DNA of 64,000 nt from Gammaproteobacteria bacterium (GTDB lineage Bacteria > Pseudomonadota > Gammaproteobacteria > Burkholderiales > Burkholderiaceae_C). A program made the translations under genes and the position numbers. The stretch spans positions 37,052-101,051 of the forward strand of contig JANYHL010000107.1 of assembly GCA_025359085.1 (NCBI GenBank). The letters are read 5' to 3'. This document shows positions 26,215 to 37,258 of the stretch, in pieces. The notes beneath the pieces are model-generated. The model did not search any database, was not told the origin of the DNA, and was given only the letters and a program-made list of their open reading frames with translations. Position 1 is the first letter of the stretch. Each line of letters starts with the position of its first letter.

Positions 26215-29079
26215 TTAACCAGTGTTCCTGAGTCCTGCTGCAATGCCGTTGATTGAAATGTGAATGCCGCGTTGCACGCGTTCATCGGTCTGCCCGGCGC
26301 GGTAGCGGCGTATCAGTTCGACTTGAAGGTGATGCAAGGGATCAATATAGGGAAAGCGGTGGCGTATGGAACGCTGCAAGGCCGCGTTGTGGGCCAGGCG
26401 ATACGGTTCGCCAGTGATCAGGCTCAGCGCGTTGGCGGTGCGGTGCCACTCGGCTTCAATCACGCCAAAGATTTTTTTGCGCAGTCGGCTGTCGGTTACC
26501 AGCTCCGCGTAACGCGAGGCCAGCGCCAGGTCGCTTTTGGCCATCACCATGTCCATATTGGAGAGCAAGGTGGTGAAAAACGGCCATTGCCTGTGCATTT
26601 TTTGCAGCAGCGCCAGCTGGTCTTGTTGCACGCCCTGGGCCAGAAACAGTTCAACCGCCCCGCCAAAGCCATACCAGCCCGGCAAGGTCAGGCGGCATTG
26701 GCCCCAGCTGAAGCCCCACGGAATGGCGCGCAGGTCTTCAATTTTTTGCGATGGTTTGCGTGATGCGGGGCGTGAGCCGATGTTGAGTTCGGCAATTTCA
26801 CGAATCGGCGTGGCGTTGAAAAAGTAGTCGGTAAAGCCCGGGGTTTCATAGACCAGCTGGCGGTAGGCGGCCATGCTGCTGAGCGACAGTTCGGCCGCCG
26901 CCTTCAGGAAAGGTGGGGTGGCCGATTTGGTGGGCTTGAGCAGCGTCGCCTCGAGCGTGGCGGCGACCAGGGTTTCAAGGTTGCGCCGGCCAATCTCGGG
27001 GTTGGCGTACTTGGAGCCGATCACCTCGCCCTGTTCCGTCAGCCGGATTTGACCGCGCACGGTGCCAGGGGGTTGCGCCAGAATCGCCTGGTAGCTGGGG
27101 CCGCCGCCGCGCCCCACGGTGCCCCCGCGACCATGAAACAGGCGCAATTGAATCGCCCGGACCTCAGTCGCCGCCCCGGCGTCGCTGGAAATTTTGTGAG
27201 CGGCCGCGATGTCGTCAAACACCTCGACCAGTGCAATCTCGGCCTGGTAGAGCTCCCAGTTGCTGGTGAAAATGCCGCCGTCCTTGTTGCTGTCAGAGTA
27301 GCCCAGCATGATGTCCTGCTCGTGGTACTGGTCGAGGCGGCCCCGGCTGACCAGCGCGTGGATACCGGGCAGGGCGTAATACTCGCGCATGATCGACGCT
27401 GCGTGGCGTAGATCATCAATCGTTTCAAACAGCGGCACCACGATCAGCTCGCAGTGCGCACGGTCATCGAGCGTGCCCTCCAGCAAGCCGACTTCTTTTT
27501 GCAGCAGCAGCACTTCGAGCAAGTCGCTCACGGTTTCGGTGTGGCTGATGATGTAGTGGCGAATCGCCTGGGCGCCAAACAGCGTGCGCATGACTTTGGC
27601 GGTCTCAAAAATAGCGAGTTCGCTTTGCGCCAGGGCCGAATAACTGGCGCCGATCACGCGCAATGGCCGCGCATCATTCAGCAGACCCAGGAGCAGACGG
27701 CGCTTGGCCATTTCATCGAGTTGTGGGTAAGCGGCGTGCAGCCGGGCCACTGACAGCAGCTCGGCCAACACGGCTTCGTGCTGGTCCGAACTTTGGCGCA
27801 AATCGACAGTCGCCAAATGAAAGCCAAACACCTCGACCGCCCGGATCAGCGGGTGCAGGCGTTGCGCCGCCAGCGACTCGCCGTGGTGCGCCAGCAGCGA
27901 GGCTTCGATGGTGCGCAGGTCGGCCAGAAATTCTTGCGCGCTGGGGTAGGCATTCTGCGCCGCCACGGCATGGCGTGTCGCCTCGCCGCCCGTCAGGTCT
28001 TTCAGGGTGGCCGCCAGCCGGGCGTAAATGCCGATCAGCGCGCGCCGGTACGGCTCGTCCTGGCGGTGCGGGTTGTTATCAGGCGACTGGTCGGCCAGCG
28101 CCTGCATCGCGCTGGGAAAGTCCACCAGCAGCGCCGACAGCGACAGTTCGGCTCCGAGGTAGTGCACCTCGGTCAGGTAGTGGCGCAGCGCCACGTCGGC
28201 CTGGCGGCGCAGGGCGTGACTCAGGGTTTGCGCATTGACATTGGGGTTGCCGTCACGGTCGCCGCCAATCCATTGCCCCATGCGCAAAAAACTGGGTATC
28301 GGGTGTTGGCCGAGTTCGCGCTCCAGTTCGGCGTAAAGCTTGGGGATTTCCCGCAAAAAAGTGCTTTCGTAATAGCTCAAGGCGTTTTCCACCTCATCGG
28401 CCACGGTGAGCTTGCTGGAGCGCAACAGGCGGGTTTGCCAGAGCTGCAGTACGCGGGCTTTCATGTGTGCTTCGTTGTCCAGCAGTTCGCGTGGCGTCAA
28501 GGCATCGTTCTTGATATTCAAGGCGCAAGCATGGACTTTGATGTCGTCACGCACCGTCAACAACTGGGCGATGGCGCGCTCGGCGTCCAGAATGCTCTTG
28601 CGCTGCACTTCGGTCGGGTGGGCGGTCAGCACCGGCGACACAAAACTGTGGGCCAGCGTCGTGGCGATGGCGTCAGGCGCGATGCCCGCCGACTTCAGGC
28701 GCGCCAGCGCGACTGCGATGCTGCCCTCCTGCGCGCTGCCAGCACGCTCGTGTACAGCGCGGCGGCGGATGTGGTGCCGGTCTTCCGCCAGGTTGGCGAG
28801 GTGGCTGAAATAGGTGAAGGCCCGCGTCACGCTCACGGTCTGCTCGCCGCTGAGCCCCTTGAGCAGCTTCTTCAGTGCCTTGTTCGCCTCATGGTCGGTG
28901 TCACGCCGAAACGCCACTGACAGTTGACGAATTTGCTCGATCAGTTCGAAGGCGGCATCACCCTCTTGCTCGCGGATGACGTCGCCCAGGATCCGACCCA
29001 ACAGACGGATGTCATCGACCAGAGGGCGTTCGTTGTCTTGGGTGCGCGGGCTGGGCGCGGCTTTTCGAGGTGTGATCAT
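26215..29079 (-). CDS. ppc: Phosphoenolpyruvate carboxylase
   Basis: Fixes bicarbonate onto phosphoenolpyruvate to give oxaloacetate, replenishing the TCA cycle. It is 954 residues long, slightly longer than E. coli Ppc (883) because of extra N-terminal residues. Catalytic motifs are [15 protein letters not shown] (essential His), [28 protein letters not shown] with the mobile loop, [13 protein letters not shown], and the C-terminal signature ending GLRNTG. It ends convergently with the two-component gene pair. The start is divergent from hemC across 100 bases. Confidence 0.97.
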   Translation of the reverse strand: MITPRKAAPSPRTQDNERPLVDDIRLLGRILGDVIREQEGDAAFELIEQIRQLSVAFRRDTDHEANKALKKLLKGLSGEQTVSVTRAFTYFSHLANLAEDRHHIRRRAVHERAGSAQEGSIAVALARLKSAGIAPDAIATTLAHSFVSPVLTAHPTEVQRKSILDAERAIAQLLTVRDDIKVHACALNIKNDALTPRELLDNEAHMKARVLQLWQTRLLRSSKLTVADEVENALSYYESTFLREIPKLYAELERELGQHPIPSFLRMGQWIGGDRDGNPNVNAQTLSHALRRQADVALRHYLTEVHYLGAELSLSALLVDFPSAMQALADQSPDNNPHRQDEPYRRALIGIYARLAATLKDLTGGEATRHAVAAQNAYPSAQEFLADLRTIEASLLAHHGESLAAQRLHPLIRAVEVFGFHLATVDLRQSSDQHEAVLAELLSVARLHAAYPQLDEMAKRRLLLGLLNDARPLRVIGASYSALAQSELAIFETAKVMRTLFGAQAIRHYIISHTETVSDLLEVLLLQKEVGLLEGTLDDRAHCELIVVPLFETIDDLRHAASIMREYYALPGIHALVSRGRLDQYHEQDIMLGYSDSNKDGGIFTSNWELYQAEIALVEVFDDIAAAHKISSDAGAATEVRAIQLRLFHGRGGTVGRGGGPSYQAILAQPPGTVRGQIRLTEQGEVIGSKYANPEIGRRNLETLVAATLEATLLKPTKSATPPFLKAAAELSLSSMAAYRQLVYETPGFTDYFFNATPIREIAELNIGSRPASRKPSQKIEDLRAIPWGFSWGQCRLTLPGWYGFGGAVELFLAQGVQQDQLALLQKMHRQWPFFTTLLSNMDMVMAKSDLALASRYAELVTDSRLRKKIFGVIEAEWHRTANALSLITGEPYRLAHNAALQRSIRHRFPYIDPLHHLQVELIRRYRAGQTDERVQRGIHISINGIAAGLRNTG

Positions 29080-29179
29080 GGCGGTTTAAGGCAAGTGGCT
29101 CAAGATGGCAGCGGCGGTCATGCTAGCATCCTGCGCACCTTAATGATTACAAGCAGGTTCTGTCCTGCCACACCACTTT

Positions 29180-30127
29180 ATGAGCAATTTGACAATAGCC
29201 ACCCGTGAAAGCCGCCTCGCCATGTGGCAGGCCGAGCATGTTCAGTCCCTGCTGACGCAGCGCGGACACCAGGTCAGTCTGCTGGGCATGACGACCCTCG
29301 GTGACCAGATTCTGGACCGCACTTTGAGCAAGGTCGGCGGCAAGGGTTTGTTTGTCAAAGAACTGGAAGTCGCGCTGGAAGCCGGTCAGGCCGACCTGGC
29401 GGTGCATTCCCTCAAAGACGTGCCCATGGAGCTGCCCGACGGCTTTGCGCTGGCCTGTGTGATGGAACGGGAAGACCCGCGGGACGCGTTTGTGTCGAAT
29501 CACCATGCCAATCTGACCAGCCTGCCGCAGGGTGCCGTGGTGGGTACTTCCAGCCTGCGCCGCATGGCCCTGCTGCGCGCCCTGCGCCCCGACCTCAAGA
29601 TTGAGCCCTTGCGCGGCAACCTGGACACCCGCTTGCGCAAGCTCGATGACGGGCTGTACGACGCGATCGTGCTGGCCGCCGCCGGCTTGAAGCGGCTCGG
29701 TCTGGGTCAGCGTATTCGCGCCACTTTTGAGCCCAGGGAGATGTTGCCAGCGGCCGGGCAGGGCGCGCTGGGCATTGAGGTGCGCAGCGAGCGCCAGGAT
29801 GTGATCGACGCCTTGGCGCCCCTGGCGCATCACACCAGCTGGCTGGCGGTCTCCGCGGAGCGCGCGGTGAGCCGTTGCATGGGCGGGAGTTGTTCCATGC
29901 CGCTGGCCGCCTATGCGACCCTGGCCGGCGACACCTTGACGATCGACGCGGCCTGGGGCGACCCCGATGGCAAGCTGGCCTTGGTGCAGGTGCGCGCCAG
30001 CGCGGCGGTATCCGATCTCGCCAGTGCCACGGCCTTGGGCGAGCGGGTGGCGGCAGACCTGCGCGCCGGTGTACTGGCCCAGGGCGGCACACTGCTGGTG
30101 GCGGATGCGCCGCAGGGTCAAGCCTGA
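29180..30127 (+). CDS. hemC: Porphobilinogen deaminase (hydroxymethylbilane synthase)
   Basis: Polymerises four porphobilinogens into hydroxymethylbilane in heme and siroheme synthesis. It has 315 residues, the normal length. The dipyrromethane cofactor cysteine is Cys238 in GGSCSMP. Other family motifs are [36 protein letters not shown] (catalytic Asp80) and [11 protein letters not shown]. It abuts hemD with no gap, as is common. Confidence 0.97.
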   Translation: MSNLTIATRESRLAMWQAEHVQSLLTQRGHQVSLLGMTTLGDQILDRTLSKVGGKGLFVKELEVALEAGQADLAVHSLKDVPMELPDGFALACVMEREDPRDAFVSNHHANLTSLPQGAVVGTSSLRRMALLRALRPDLKIEPLRGNLDTRLRKLDDGLYDAIVLAAAGLKRLGLGQRIRATFEPREMLPAAGQGALGIEVRSERQDVIDALAPLAHHTSWLAVSAERAVSRCMGGSCSMPLAAYATLAGDTLTIDAAWGDPDGKLALVQVRASAAVSDLASATALGERVAADLRAGVLAQGGTLLVADAPQGQA

Positions 30128-30949
30128 ATGCAGGTCATCGTTACCCGCCCACAGCGCGAGGCACAGCGCTGGGTAACTGATTTGTCAGCGCAAGGCGTGT
30201 CAGCCGTCGCCTTGCCCTTGATCAAGGTCGGTCCGGTGGACGATCCGGCCGCCCTGGTTCGCGCTTGGCAACACCTGGGCGACTATGTGGGCGTGATGTT
30301 TGTCAGTGGCAACGCCGTTGATTATTTTTTTAGATCGAATTTGGCTTTAGCCCCCGTATCTATTGGCTCCATTGCTACTAATACAAGAGTATGGGCGCCC
30401 GGCCCTGGCACCGCCCGCGCCTTGTTGCGGCAGGGCGTGGCGCCAGCGCAGCTGGATACGCCGCCAGTCGATGCCGGTCAATTTGATTCCGAAGCCTTGT
30501 GGCAGGTGGTGGGCCCGCAGGTGCAGCCGGGCGACCGGGTACTGATTGTGCGTGGCGGTGATACGCTGGGCAGCGCGGGCCCCACCGTGCTGGCAGACCA
30601 AGGCGGTGGACGCGACTGGTTCGCCAACCAAGTGAGACAGGCGGGTGGTCAGCCGGAGTTTGTCATGGCCTATCAGCGCGGCGCCCCTGAGTGGGGTAGC
30701 CAGGAGCGCGCGTTGGCGCTGCAGGCCGCGACCGATGGTTCGGTGTGGCTGTTCAGCAGCGCGCAAGCGCTCACCCACCTGAGCGCTTGTCTGCCGGGGC
30801 AGAGCTGGGCGGGCGCGCGGGCCGTCGCCACGCATGCCCGAATTGCCGCGGCAGCGCAGCAAGCCGGTTTTGGCAGGGTGCAGGAGTCGCGTCCGACGCT
30901 GCCTGAGTTGGTGGCTTGTCTCAAGCTGATGCAGCAAACGGTCTGTTGA
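30128..30949 (+). CDS. hemD: Uroporphyrinogen-III synthase
   Basis: Cyclises hydroxymethylbilane with inversion of ring D to give uroporphyrinogen III (273 residues). The family is weakly conserved. Visible hallmarks are the start VIVTRPQREAQRW, VGVMFVSGNAV in the first domain, APGPGTARAL, and the IVRGGDTLG strand plus WLFSSAQAL in the second domain. Residues 69-85 come from a reverse copy of the dispersed repeat, inserted just after the first-domain strand ending in VSGNAV. It follows hemC directly and precedes hemX by 65 bases. Confidence 0.93.
   Translation: MQVIVTRPQREAQRWVTDLSAQGVSAVALPLIKVGPVDDPAALVRAWQHLGDYVGVMFVSGNAVDYFFRSNLALAPVSIGSIATNTRVWAPGPGTARALLRQGVAPAQLDTPPVDAGQFDSEALWQVVGPQVQPGDRVLIVRGGDTLGSAGPTVLADQGGGRDWFANQVRQAGGQPEFVMAYQRGAPEWGSQERALALQAATDGSVWLFSSAQALTHLSACLPGQSWAGARAVATHARIAAAAQQAGFGRVQESRPTLPELVACLKLMQQTVC
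30332..30384 (-). repeat. Dispersed repeat, copy F, inside hemD
   Basis: Minus-strand reading gives TTAGTAGCAATGG, AGCCAATAGATACG and GGGGCTAAAGCCAAATTCG. The plus strand encodes about 17 residues (SNLALAPVSIGSIATNT) in HemD. Codon phase as in nadE and sppA. Confidence 0.7.
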
Positions 30950-31014
30950 GCTGTCAACAAGCTTGGTGCCTGGCTCGGTTTTAGTGCGGTCTCCAACACT
31001 TTAGAATCCAGCCA

Positions 31015-32112
31015 ATGAACTCTGATGCCAACGTCAACGCCGACCTGCCTGTTCTTGGCGCAGCGGAGCCGCCCCCGGGCGTCGCTGTCGCGCCAGAGGC
31101 GCCAACCCGCGCGCGCCAGCCTTTGGTGACGCTGCACTGGCCGCTCCTGTTGGGGTTGGTGGGGGCGGCTACGGCGTTGCTGGCCTTGCTGCTCAGTGGA
31201 TTTTTATGGCAAAAACTGTCATCGATCCAGGAGCAGTTGGCACGCCAGAGTGCCGATACCGGCGCCCAGTCGGTGGAAGCTCGCTCCACGGCCAAAATGG
31301 CGCTGGAGCTGGCCCGCGAGTCGGCGGCACGGGTGGCCGTCTATGATGCGCGTTTGAGTGAGATCACACTGCAACGCTCCCAGCTGGAAGAGCTGATGCA
31401 GAGCCTGTCGCGTTCGCGCGATGAAAACCTGGTGGTCGATATTGAATCAGCGATTCGCCTGGCCCAGCAGCAGGCCCAGCTCACCGGCAGTGTGGAGCCC
31501 TTGCTGGCAGCGTTGAAAACAGCAGACCAGCGGGTCACCCGAGCCGCCCAACCTCGACTCACTTCCCTGCAACGCGCGATTCGACGCGACATCGACCGCA
31601 TCAAGTCGGCGGTGGTGAGCGACACGCCCGACCTGTTGATAAAACTCGATGAATTGGTGCGTCTGGCCGATGAGTTGGTACTGGCCAATGCCGTCGCGCC
31701 GGTGTCGGCCACGGGTTCCATCAAGCGCCAGAGTCTTGAAACCTTGCCCACTTGGTGGCAGCGTAGTTTGCAGGTGGTGATGACGGAGGCACGCAGCCTG
31801 GTGCGGCTCAGCCGTATCGAGCAGCCCGAGGCGGCTCTGTTGTCGCCGGAACAGTCGTTCTTTTTACGGGAAAACCTGAAACTGAAATTGCTCAATGCCC
31901 GCCTGGGTCTGTTGGCGCGTCAACTCGAGTCAGCGCGGGCGGATCTGGTTGCGGCTCACCAGACGCTCGACAAATACTTCAACACCACGTCACGCAAAAC
32001 GCAAACTGCAGTCGCCTTGTTGCAGCATCTTCAGAACCAGATGAAGGCGCTTGAATTGCCGCGTGTGGATGAAACGCTTGCCGCCCTCGCTACGGCGGCG
32101 GCCGGAAGGTAG
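31015..32112 (+). CDS. hemX: HemX-like membrane protein (uroporphyrinogen-III C-methyltransferase family)
   Basis: A 365-residue protein with one membrane helix (about 41-63, WPLLLGLVGAATALLALLLSG), an Ala/Pro-rich cytoplasmic N-terminus and a long, largely helical periplasmic part (a coiled coil is likely around 65-130, with repeats of charged heptads). It matches the HemX domain, historically named as a methyltransferase but lacking its SAM site. The position between hemD and hemY is conserved; the function is unresolved. Confidence 0.88.
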   Translation: MNSDANVNADLPVLGAAEPPPGVAVAPEAPTRARQPLVTLHWPLLLGLVGAATALLALLLSGFLWQKLSSIQEQLARQSADTGAQSVEARSTAKMALELARESAARVAVYDARLSEITLQRSQLEELMQSLSRSRDENLVVDIESAIRLAQQQAQLTGSVEPLLAALKTADQRVTRAAQPRLTSLQRAIRRDIDRIKSAVVSDTPDLLIKLDELVRLADELVLANAVAPVSATGSIKRQSLETLPTWWQRSLQVVMTEARSLVRLSRIEQPEAALLSPEQSFFLRENLKLKLLNARLGLLARQLESARADLVAAHQTLDKYFNTTSRKTQTAVALLQHLQNQMKALELPRVDETLAALATAAAGR

Positions 32113-32120
32113 ACAGAAAT

Positions 32121-33410
32121 ATGCGGGCCGCCCTGTGGTTTTTGGGATTGTTTGGGGTGGCAGTCGCCATCGCTTTGTTTGCGGGCAATAACCAGGGCAC
32201 GATCACGGTCTTCTGGCCCCCCTACCGGGTTGATCTGTCGCTTAATCTGGTGGTGCTGTTGCTGGCCTTGTTCTTTTTGGTCCTGCATGTGGCCTTGCGC
32301 GCGCTGGCCGCCTTGTTTGCCATGCCGGGTCATGCGCGCAGCTGGCGCATCCAGCACCAGGAGCGCGCCATGCACGTCGCTTTGCTGGACGCCCTGTCGC
32401 ACATGATGGCAGGGCGTTTTATCCGCGCCCGAAAGGCGGCCGAGGTGGTGCTGGCGCGGGAAAGTGCCATGGCGCGCAGTGGTGAAACACTGGCCTATTC
32501 GGCGCGCTTGCGCGCACTGGCGCATTTGCTGGCCGCTGAGAGCGCCCAGTCGCTGCAGGACAAGGTGGCGCGGGAGGATCATTTGCGCCAATCGCTGGAG
32601 CAGGCGTCAAGGCGCGATGCGCAGGAGACCCGGGAAGGAGTGCAGTTGCGGGCGGCCCGTTGGGCGCTGGAAGACCACGATGCCCAAGGCGCGCTGCAAT
32701 GGCTGAACGATCTGCCGCAAGGCGCCTCCCGCCGCACGCTGGCCTTGCGTTTGCGCCTGCAGGCCGCGCGGATGGCGCATCAGACCTGGCCGGCGCTGGA
32801 AACGGGTCGCCTGCTGGCCAAACATCGTGCATTTTCCGAAGTGGTAGCCCCCGGAATTTTGCGCAGCCTGGCGCTTGACCTGGTGCTGACTGCCCATGAC
32901 CCTGATCAGCTGCAAACCGTGTGGCGTCAACTCGAGGAGGCAGAACGCCTGATGCCCGAGGTCGCCATTGAAGCCAGTCGCCGGATGATCAAAGTGGGCG
33001 GCGACATCGAACTGGCCCGCCATTGGTTGCTGCCGGTCTGGGACCATATGCTGGCGCAGTCGGGCGCTTTGACCGACGCGCAGCGTATCAGCCTCATTCA
33101 GGCGTTGGAAAGCAGCTTTGCCATGACCTCCGGTGCACCCGAAGCAGCTTGGTTGACGCGCATTGAGCGGGCGCAAATGGCCAATCCAGCCGATTCCAGC
33201 TTGCAGTATCTCGCCGGTATGGCCTGCATGCGATTGCAGTTATGGGGCAAAGCCCAGCAATTGTTGCAACAGTCACTGCCCAGGTTGCAGGACGCGGGTC
33301 TGGAAAAAAATGCCTGGGTCGCGCTGGCCGAACTGGCTGATCATCGGGGTGACCTTGTGGCGGCCACGCAGGCCTGGAAGAACGCCGCCAAGGTGGCCAC
33401 AAGCGTGTGA
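32121..33410 (+). CDS. hemY: HemY-like heme-biosynthesis-associated TPR protein
   Basis: A 429-residue inner-membrane protein with two N-terminal helices (about 3-22 and 38-60) around the conserved turn TVFWPPYRVDLSLNLVV, followed by a tetratricopeptide-rich helical region. It is the HemY_N family found behind hemX in proteobacteria, distinct from the Gram-positive protoporphyrinogen oxidase also called HemY. The role in tetrapyrrole metabolism is inferred from gene order. It starts 8 bases after hemX. Confidence 0.9.
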   Translation: MRAALWFLGLFGVAVAIALFAGNNQGTITVFWPPYRVDLSLNLVVLLLALFFLVLHVALRALAALFAMPGHARSWRIQHQERAMHVALLDALSHMMAGRFIRARKAAEVVLARESAMARSGETLAYSARLRALAHLLAAESAQSLQDKVAREDHLRQSLEQASRRDAQETREGVQLRAARWALEDHDAQGALQWLNDLPQGASRRTLALRLRLQAARMAHQTWPALETGRLLAKHRAFSEVVAPGILRSLALDLVLTAHDPDQLQTVWRQLEEAERLMPEVAIEASRRMIKVGGDIELARHWLLPVWDHMLAQSGALTDAQRISLIQALESSFAMTSGAPEAAWLTRIERAQMANPADSSLQYLAGMACMRLQLWGKAQQLLQQSLPRLQDAGLEKNAWVALAELADHRGDLVAATQAWKNAAKVATSV

Positions 33411-33695
33411 TTGGTTTGATTCGGGACCAGTCTGCAAAGCTTCTGAGTAGCTTGATCGAACACGGTCTCAAGCTGACCGCCCATCGGGATCGGGATTTAC
33501 TTGGAACTCAAGCGGTTCTAGGCGCTGATCGTTGAGATTCATGCTCCTCTGACCGGCGAAGAAGTGCTGTTGCGGGTGGCTCGGGAGATGAGCAACACGT
33601 TTCGGACCTCTGGCCGCCTTTGGGCGGTTTCGTGTCAATATTGCAAAGTTCAATCTCCCGCAAGTGGGCTGGGTCGCGGTGAGTGGTGGGGGGAT
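33411..33695. other. Spacer between convergent hemY and rne
   Basis: No gene is called. Two short minus-strand frames (33468-33653 and 33508-33708) have shadow-like composition. A small hairpin CCGCC-TTTG-GGCGG lies near 33612. Confidence 0.4.
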
Positions 33696-33727
33696 AAAAA
33701 AAGGGCACTTGAAGTGCCCTTTTTTAT
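33696..33727. terminator. Bidirectional rho-independent terminator
   Basis: Stem GGGCAC / GTGCCC with loop TTGAA, preceded by A7 and followed by T6, between the convergent ends of hemY and rne. The symmetric A/T flanks let it serve both. Confidence 0.9.
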
Positions 33728-33754
33728 GACTGCCCAGATGGGCAGTGGATCGGT

Positions 33755-36733
33755 TTATTGCGGCTCTTTTTTCTCAAAAGGCAGCGTCATGTCGCGCAAG
33801 TCGCGTTTGGTTTCCACCAAAACCAGCGGTTCGCCTCCCAATTGAAGTACCACCGGGCGTTCACGGGGCACGTGAATGGGCTTGGGCTCCGCCGCTATGG
33901 CCGCCTGAACCGCGGCAATCTTTTCAGGGTTCGAGTTGACCCAATTGAGGCCGGAACTCTGGGCTACCTGGTCCAACGCGCCCAGTGGCAGCTCAAACTG
34001 CGCAAGTCGCGGCATGCCTGCTGCGGCCGGGGCCGCAGCAGGCGACAGGGTTGCAGCGACAGGGGGCACGCTGGCAGGTGTCGCCTGCCGCTCCATTGGG
34101 GCAGTTGGCCGGGTCAGGGAGGCGGCGGGCGGGGCTGCGAACACGGTGGGCAGGGGTGCAGCAACGGCCACCGGTGCGGCCGACGTCGCTGGCGCTTCGG
34201 TGCTGGCGGTAAAGTAGGAACGGCGCGGCTCTGTTTCCAGGGCCTCGGGTGCAGACTGCGTGTCCCGCTCCGGTTGATCCTGGCGCTCCGCTGGTTCGCT
34301 ACGTTCAGTACGCGGTGCACGATCGCGGCCATAACGGTCGCGTGAGCGCTTTTCACGCGTTGGCGCGGCGTCAGAGCGTGCCCCTGCTTCGCTGGTGCCC
34401 TGGCCAGGGTCAAGGTCCATCCCATGGCCTTGTGCCATGACGGCGGCGTCAGCGCGGGTGCGATCCTGGCTGGCGGCGTCACTGCTCATGTTGGCGACGT
34501 TTTCGTCAGGACGCCGGTTACGCTCGGGACGCCGCTCATTGCGCAGGTCGGGCCGAAGTTCATCGCGTTCAGCGGGGCTGGCGACCTCGGCACCATCGAC
34601 TCGCTCGCTGCGGTTGCGACCACCGCGGCCACCACGGCCGCCCCGTTCAGCGTTGCGAGGTGGGCGCTCTTGCCCTGCTTCCGTCCTGGGTGAGTCCTGG
34701 TTTGACCCATTGAACGGCGTCTGTGCTTGGCTGGCACCTGTCTCCATGGGGGCGGGTCTGCCTTCGCCATCGAAGCGCTCGCGCGAGCCAGACGCTGGGC
34801 GTTCACCGCGGCCGCCTTTGGCGCCCCGTCCGTCACCGCGTCCGCCTCGGCCACCGCGGCCGCCACGGCCTTCGTCGCGAGTGTCGTTACGGGGTTCGCC
34901 ACGACGGGCGCCGTCGCGGTTCGGGCGCTCTTCACGTTTGTCGTCTTGGCCGGGGGCCGCCTTGGTTTGCAGCGGGACAAGGGGAGTTGCTTCGGGTGCA
35001 AACAGTCGCTTGAGCCAGGCAAAGAAGCCCTGCTCCACGGCTGGCACTGCTGCTGCGGTGGGTCGGGGCGCCGTGTGCGGGGCCATGGCGGGCTTGACGG
35101 GCGCGGGCCGCGGCGGTGCAAGAGGCGCAGGTGCATCAGGCAAGACGCCCTTGATGATCGGGGTCTGCTTGTTGGTGGGTTCCTGTGAGCGGCGGGTCAC
35201 CGCCGTGGCGTCTTCCATCTGATCGGCCATTTTGTAGCTGGATTCGATGTTGTCCAGGCGCGGATCGTCATGCTTGAGACGCTCCAGCTTGTAGTTGGGG
35301 GTTTCCAGTGTCTTGTTGGGCACCATCAGCACGTTGATGCGTTGCTTGAGTTCAATTTTTGCGATTTCGGCCCGTTTTTCATTGAGCAAGAAGGAGGCAA
35401 CTTCAACCGGAACCTGGCACAGCACCGAGGCCGTGTTGTCTTTCAGAGATTCTTCCTGAATGATGCGCAGGATTTGCAATGCACTGGATTCCGTGTCGCG
35501 GATATGGCCGGAGCCGCCGCAACGGGGGCAGGGAATGGAGGCGCCCTCTGACAAGGCGGGACGCAGCCGCTGGCGGCTCATCTCCATCAGACCAAATTTG
35601 CTGATGGTGGCAAACTGCACGCGGGCGCGGTCTTGCCGCAGCGAGTCACGCAGGCGGGTTTCCACATCGCGGCGGTTGCGGCTTTCTTCCATGTCGATAA
35701 AGTCGATCACGATCAGGCCACCCAGGTCGCGCAGGCGCATCTGGCGCGCCACTTCTTCGGCCGCTTCCAAATTGGTGCGGGTGGCAGTTTCTTCGATGTC
35801 GCTGCCCTTGATGGCGCGTGCCGAGTTGACGTCCACCGACACCAGCGCTTCGGTGTGGTCGATCACAATGGCGCCGCCGCTGGGCAATTGCACGGTGCGG
35901 GCGTAGGCCGATTCAATCTGATGCTCGATCTGGAAACGGCTGAACAGCGGCGCATCATCGCGGTAGCGTTTAACACGGTCGGCGTGTTCCGGCATCACAT
36001 GCGCCATGAACTGCTGGGCCTGGTCAAACACGTCGTCGGTGTCGATCAGGATGTCGCCGATGTCGTTGTTGAAGTAATCGCGAATGGCGCGGATCACCAA
36101 CGATGATTCCTGGTAAATCAGGAAGGCACCTTTGGCACCCTTGGCGGCACCATCAATGGCGGCCCATAATTTAAGCAGGTAGTTCAGGTCCCATTGCAGC
36201 TCGGGCGCACTGCGGCCAATGCCGGCGGTGCGGGCAATGATGCTCATCCCGTTGGGGTATTCCAGCTGATCGAGGGCTTCTTTCAGGTCGGCACGGTCTT
36301 CGCCTTCAATGCGGCGTGAGACGCCGCCACCGCGTGGGTTATTGGGCATCAGCACCACGTAACGGCCAGCCAGCGACACGAAGGTGGTCAGCGCCGCGCC
36401 TTTGTTGCCGCGCTCTTCCTTTTCAACTTGCACCAGCAGTTCCTGGCCTTCACGGATGGCATCCTGGATACGCGCCTGGCCGACGGCCACGCCGGGTTGA
36501 AAATACTGGCGGGAAATTTCCTTGAACGGCAGAAAACCGTGACGGTCCTCGCCGTAATCGACAAAACAGGCTTCCAGCGATGGTTCGACGCGGGTGACCA
36601 CGGCTTTGTAGATGTTGCCCTTGCGCTGTTCGCACCCTTCAATTTCAATTTCGTAGTCGAGGAGTTTTTGTCCGTCGACGATCGCCAGGCGGCGTTCCTC
36701 AGCCTGCGTGGCGTTAATCAGCATCCGTTTCAT
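33755..36733 (-). CDS. rne: Ribonuclease E/G family endoribonuclease (RNase E)
   Basis: Main mRNA-decay and RNA-processing endonuclease (992 residues). The N-terminal catalytic half has the S1 domain (about 40-125), the DNase I-like subdomain with [15 protein letters not shown] and [15 protein letters not shown], and the zinc-link CPRCGGSG. The C-terminal half (after about 510) is disordered, with Pro/Ala-rich and [13 protein letters not shown] arginine/glycine segments for RNA and partner binding, and it ends in a conserved VLVETKRDL segment. The start at 36733 is preferred because AAGGAAT lies at good spacing; the ATG at 36742 would sit on that site. Confidence 0.96.
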   Translation of the reverse strand: MKRMLINATQAEERRLAIVDGQKLLDYEIEIEGCEQRKGNIYKAVVTRVEPSLEACFVDYGEDRHGFLPFKEISRQYFQPGVAVGQARIQDAIREGQELLVQVEKEERGNKGAALTTFVSLAGRYVVLMPNNPRGGGVSRRIEGEDRADLKEALDQLEYPNGMSIIARTAGIGRSAPELQWDLNYLLKLWAAIDGAAKGAKGAFLIYQESSLVIRAIRDYFNNDIGDILIDTDDVFDQAQQFMAHVMPEHADRVKRYRDDAPLFSRFQIEHQIESAYARTVQLPSGGAIVIDHTEALVSVDVNSARAIKGSDIEETATRTNLEAAEEVARQMRLRDLGGLIVIDFIDMEESRNRRDVETRLRDSLRQDRARVQFATISKFGLMEMSRQRLRPALSEGASIPCPRCGGSGHIRDTESSALQILRIIQEESLKDNTASVLCQVPVEVASFLLNEKRAEIAKIELKQRINVLMVPNKTLETPNYKLERLKHDDPRLDNIESSYKMADQMEDATAVTRRSQEPTNKQTPIIKGVLPDAPAPLAPPRPAPVKPAMAPHTAPRPTAAAVPAVEQGFFAWLKRLFAPEATPLVPLQTKAAPGQDDKREERPNRDGARRGEPRNDTRDEGRGGRGGRGGRGDGRGAKGGRGERPASGSRERFDGEGRPAPMETGASQAQTPFNGSNQDSPRTEAGQERPPRNAERGGRGGRGGRNRSERVDGAEVASPAERDELRPDLRNERRPERNRRPDENVANMSSDAASQDRTRADAAVMAQGHGMDLDPGQGTSEAGARSDAAPTREKRSRDRYGRDRAPRTERSEPAERQDQPERDTQSAPEALETEPRRSYFTASTEAPATSAAPVAVAAPLPTVFAAPPAASLTRPTAPMERQATPASVPPVAATLSPAAAPAAAGMPRLAQFELPLGALDQVAQSSGLNWVNSNPEKIAAVQAAIAAEPKPIHVPRERPVVLQLGGEPLVLVETKRDLRDMTLPFEKKEPQ

Positions 36734-37258
36734 GGGTAGCATTCCTTCAATTCAAATAACAAATAAGCTCTTGACGAGCCATTGATACCGGAACTGACGC
36801 TTCGAATTGAGGAGGAATTGCCGGAGAACCAGGGCTTAAGCAAAAAGCTCTGGTGTAGGCGCGTGGAGGAGAACGGGTTGCCTGGGTTGTGAATTTGCTA
36901 TTAAATAAATAGCTTTATACGCCCATTGTGTGGGCGCTAACGGCCAATTCATGCCCAAACTCGGCGCGCAAACGCACCCCAGGCAGCTGTGAATCAGGCT
37001 CAACAACACAAACATCTCGTTTCATTCCGATCACAGGCAAAACTGTCTGTGATCTTGGGGTATTCCGTATCAGGGTTTCAAAGCGTCGTCTTGACCGTTT
37101 GTTTTGCAGGCCACTGCAAGCATCTGGCTTGCGGTTTGCGGGCATTGGCAATCGGCGGTATCGACCTTCTGGCGGCGCTGTTGAGTGCTGGTGAACTAAA
37201 CTCCACCTACATCTTGAGTTAACTTCTCGTTAAATCAACCACTTACAGCTCTTCGCTA
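36734..37258. other. Long divergent leader region between rne and rluC
   Basis: 525 bases without a gene. RNase E genes commonly have long structured leaders through which the enzyme autoregulates; that this leader does so is inference. It contains a dispersed repeat copy (36894-36951) and AT-rich sequence next to rluC (TTGAGTTAACTTCTCG near 37213). Confidence 0.5.
36894..36951 (+). repeat. Dispersed repeat, copy G (in rne leader region)
   Basis: TTGCTATTAAATAAATAGCT at the left, TTATACGCCCATTGTGT in the middle, GGGCGCTAACGGCCAATTC at the right. The left palindrome is nearly perfect. It lies about 160 bases upstream of rne and would be in its leader in antisense orientation if transcription starts further up. 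Confidence 0.8.

Noticed and set aside
27778..28920. 380-codon plus-strand open frame opposite ppc
   Set aside because: Shadow composition; ppc is certain on the minus strand.
33468..33708. Two short minus-strand frames between rne and hemY
   Set aside because: Overlapping frames with Arg/Pro-rich composition and no start signals. Not supported as genes or as a recognisable transposase remnant.
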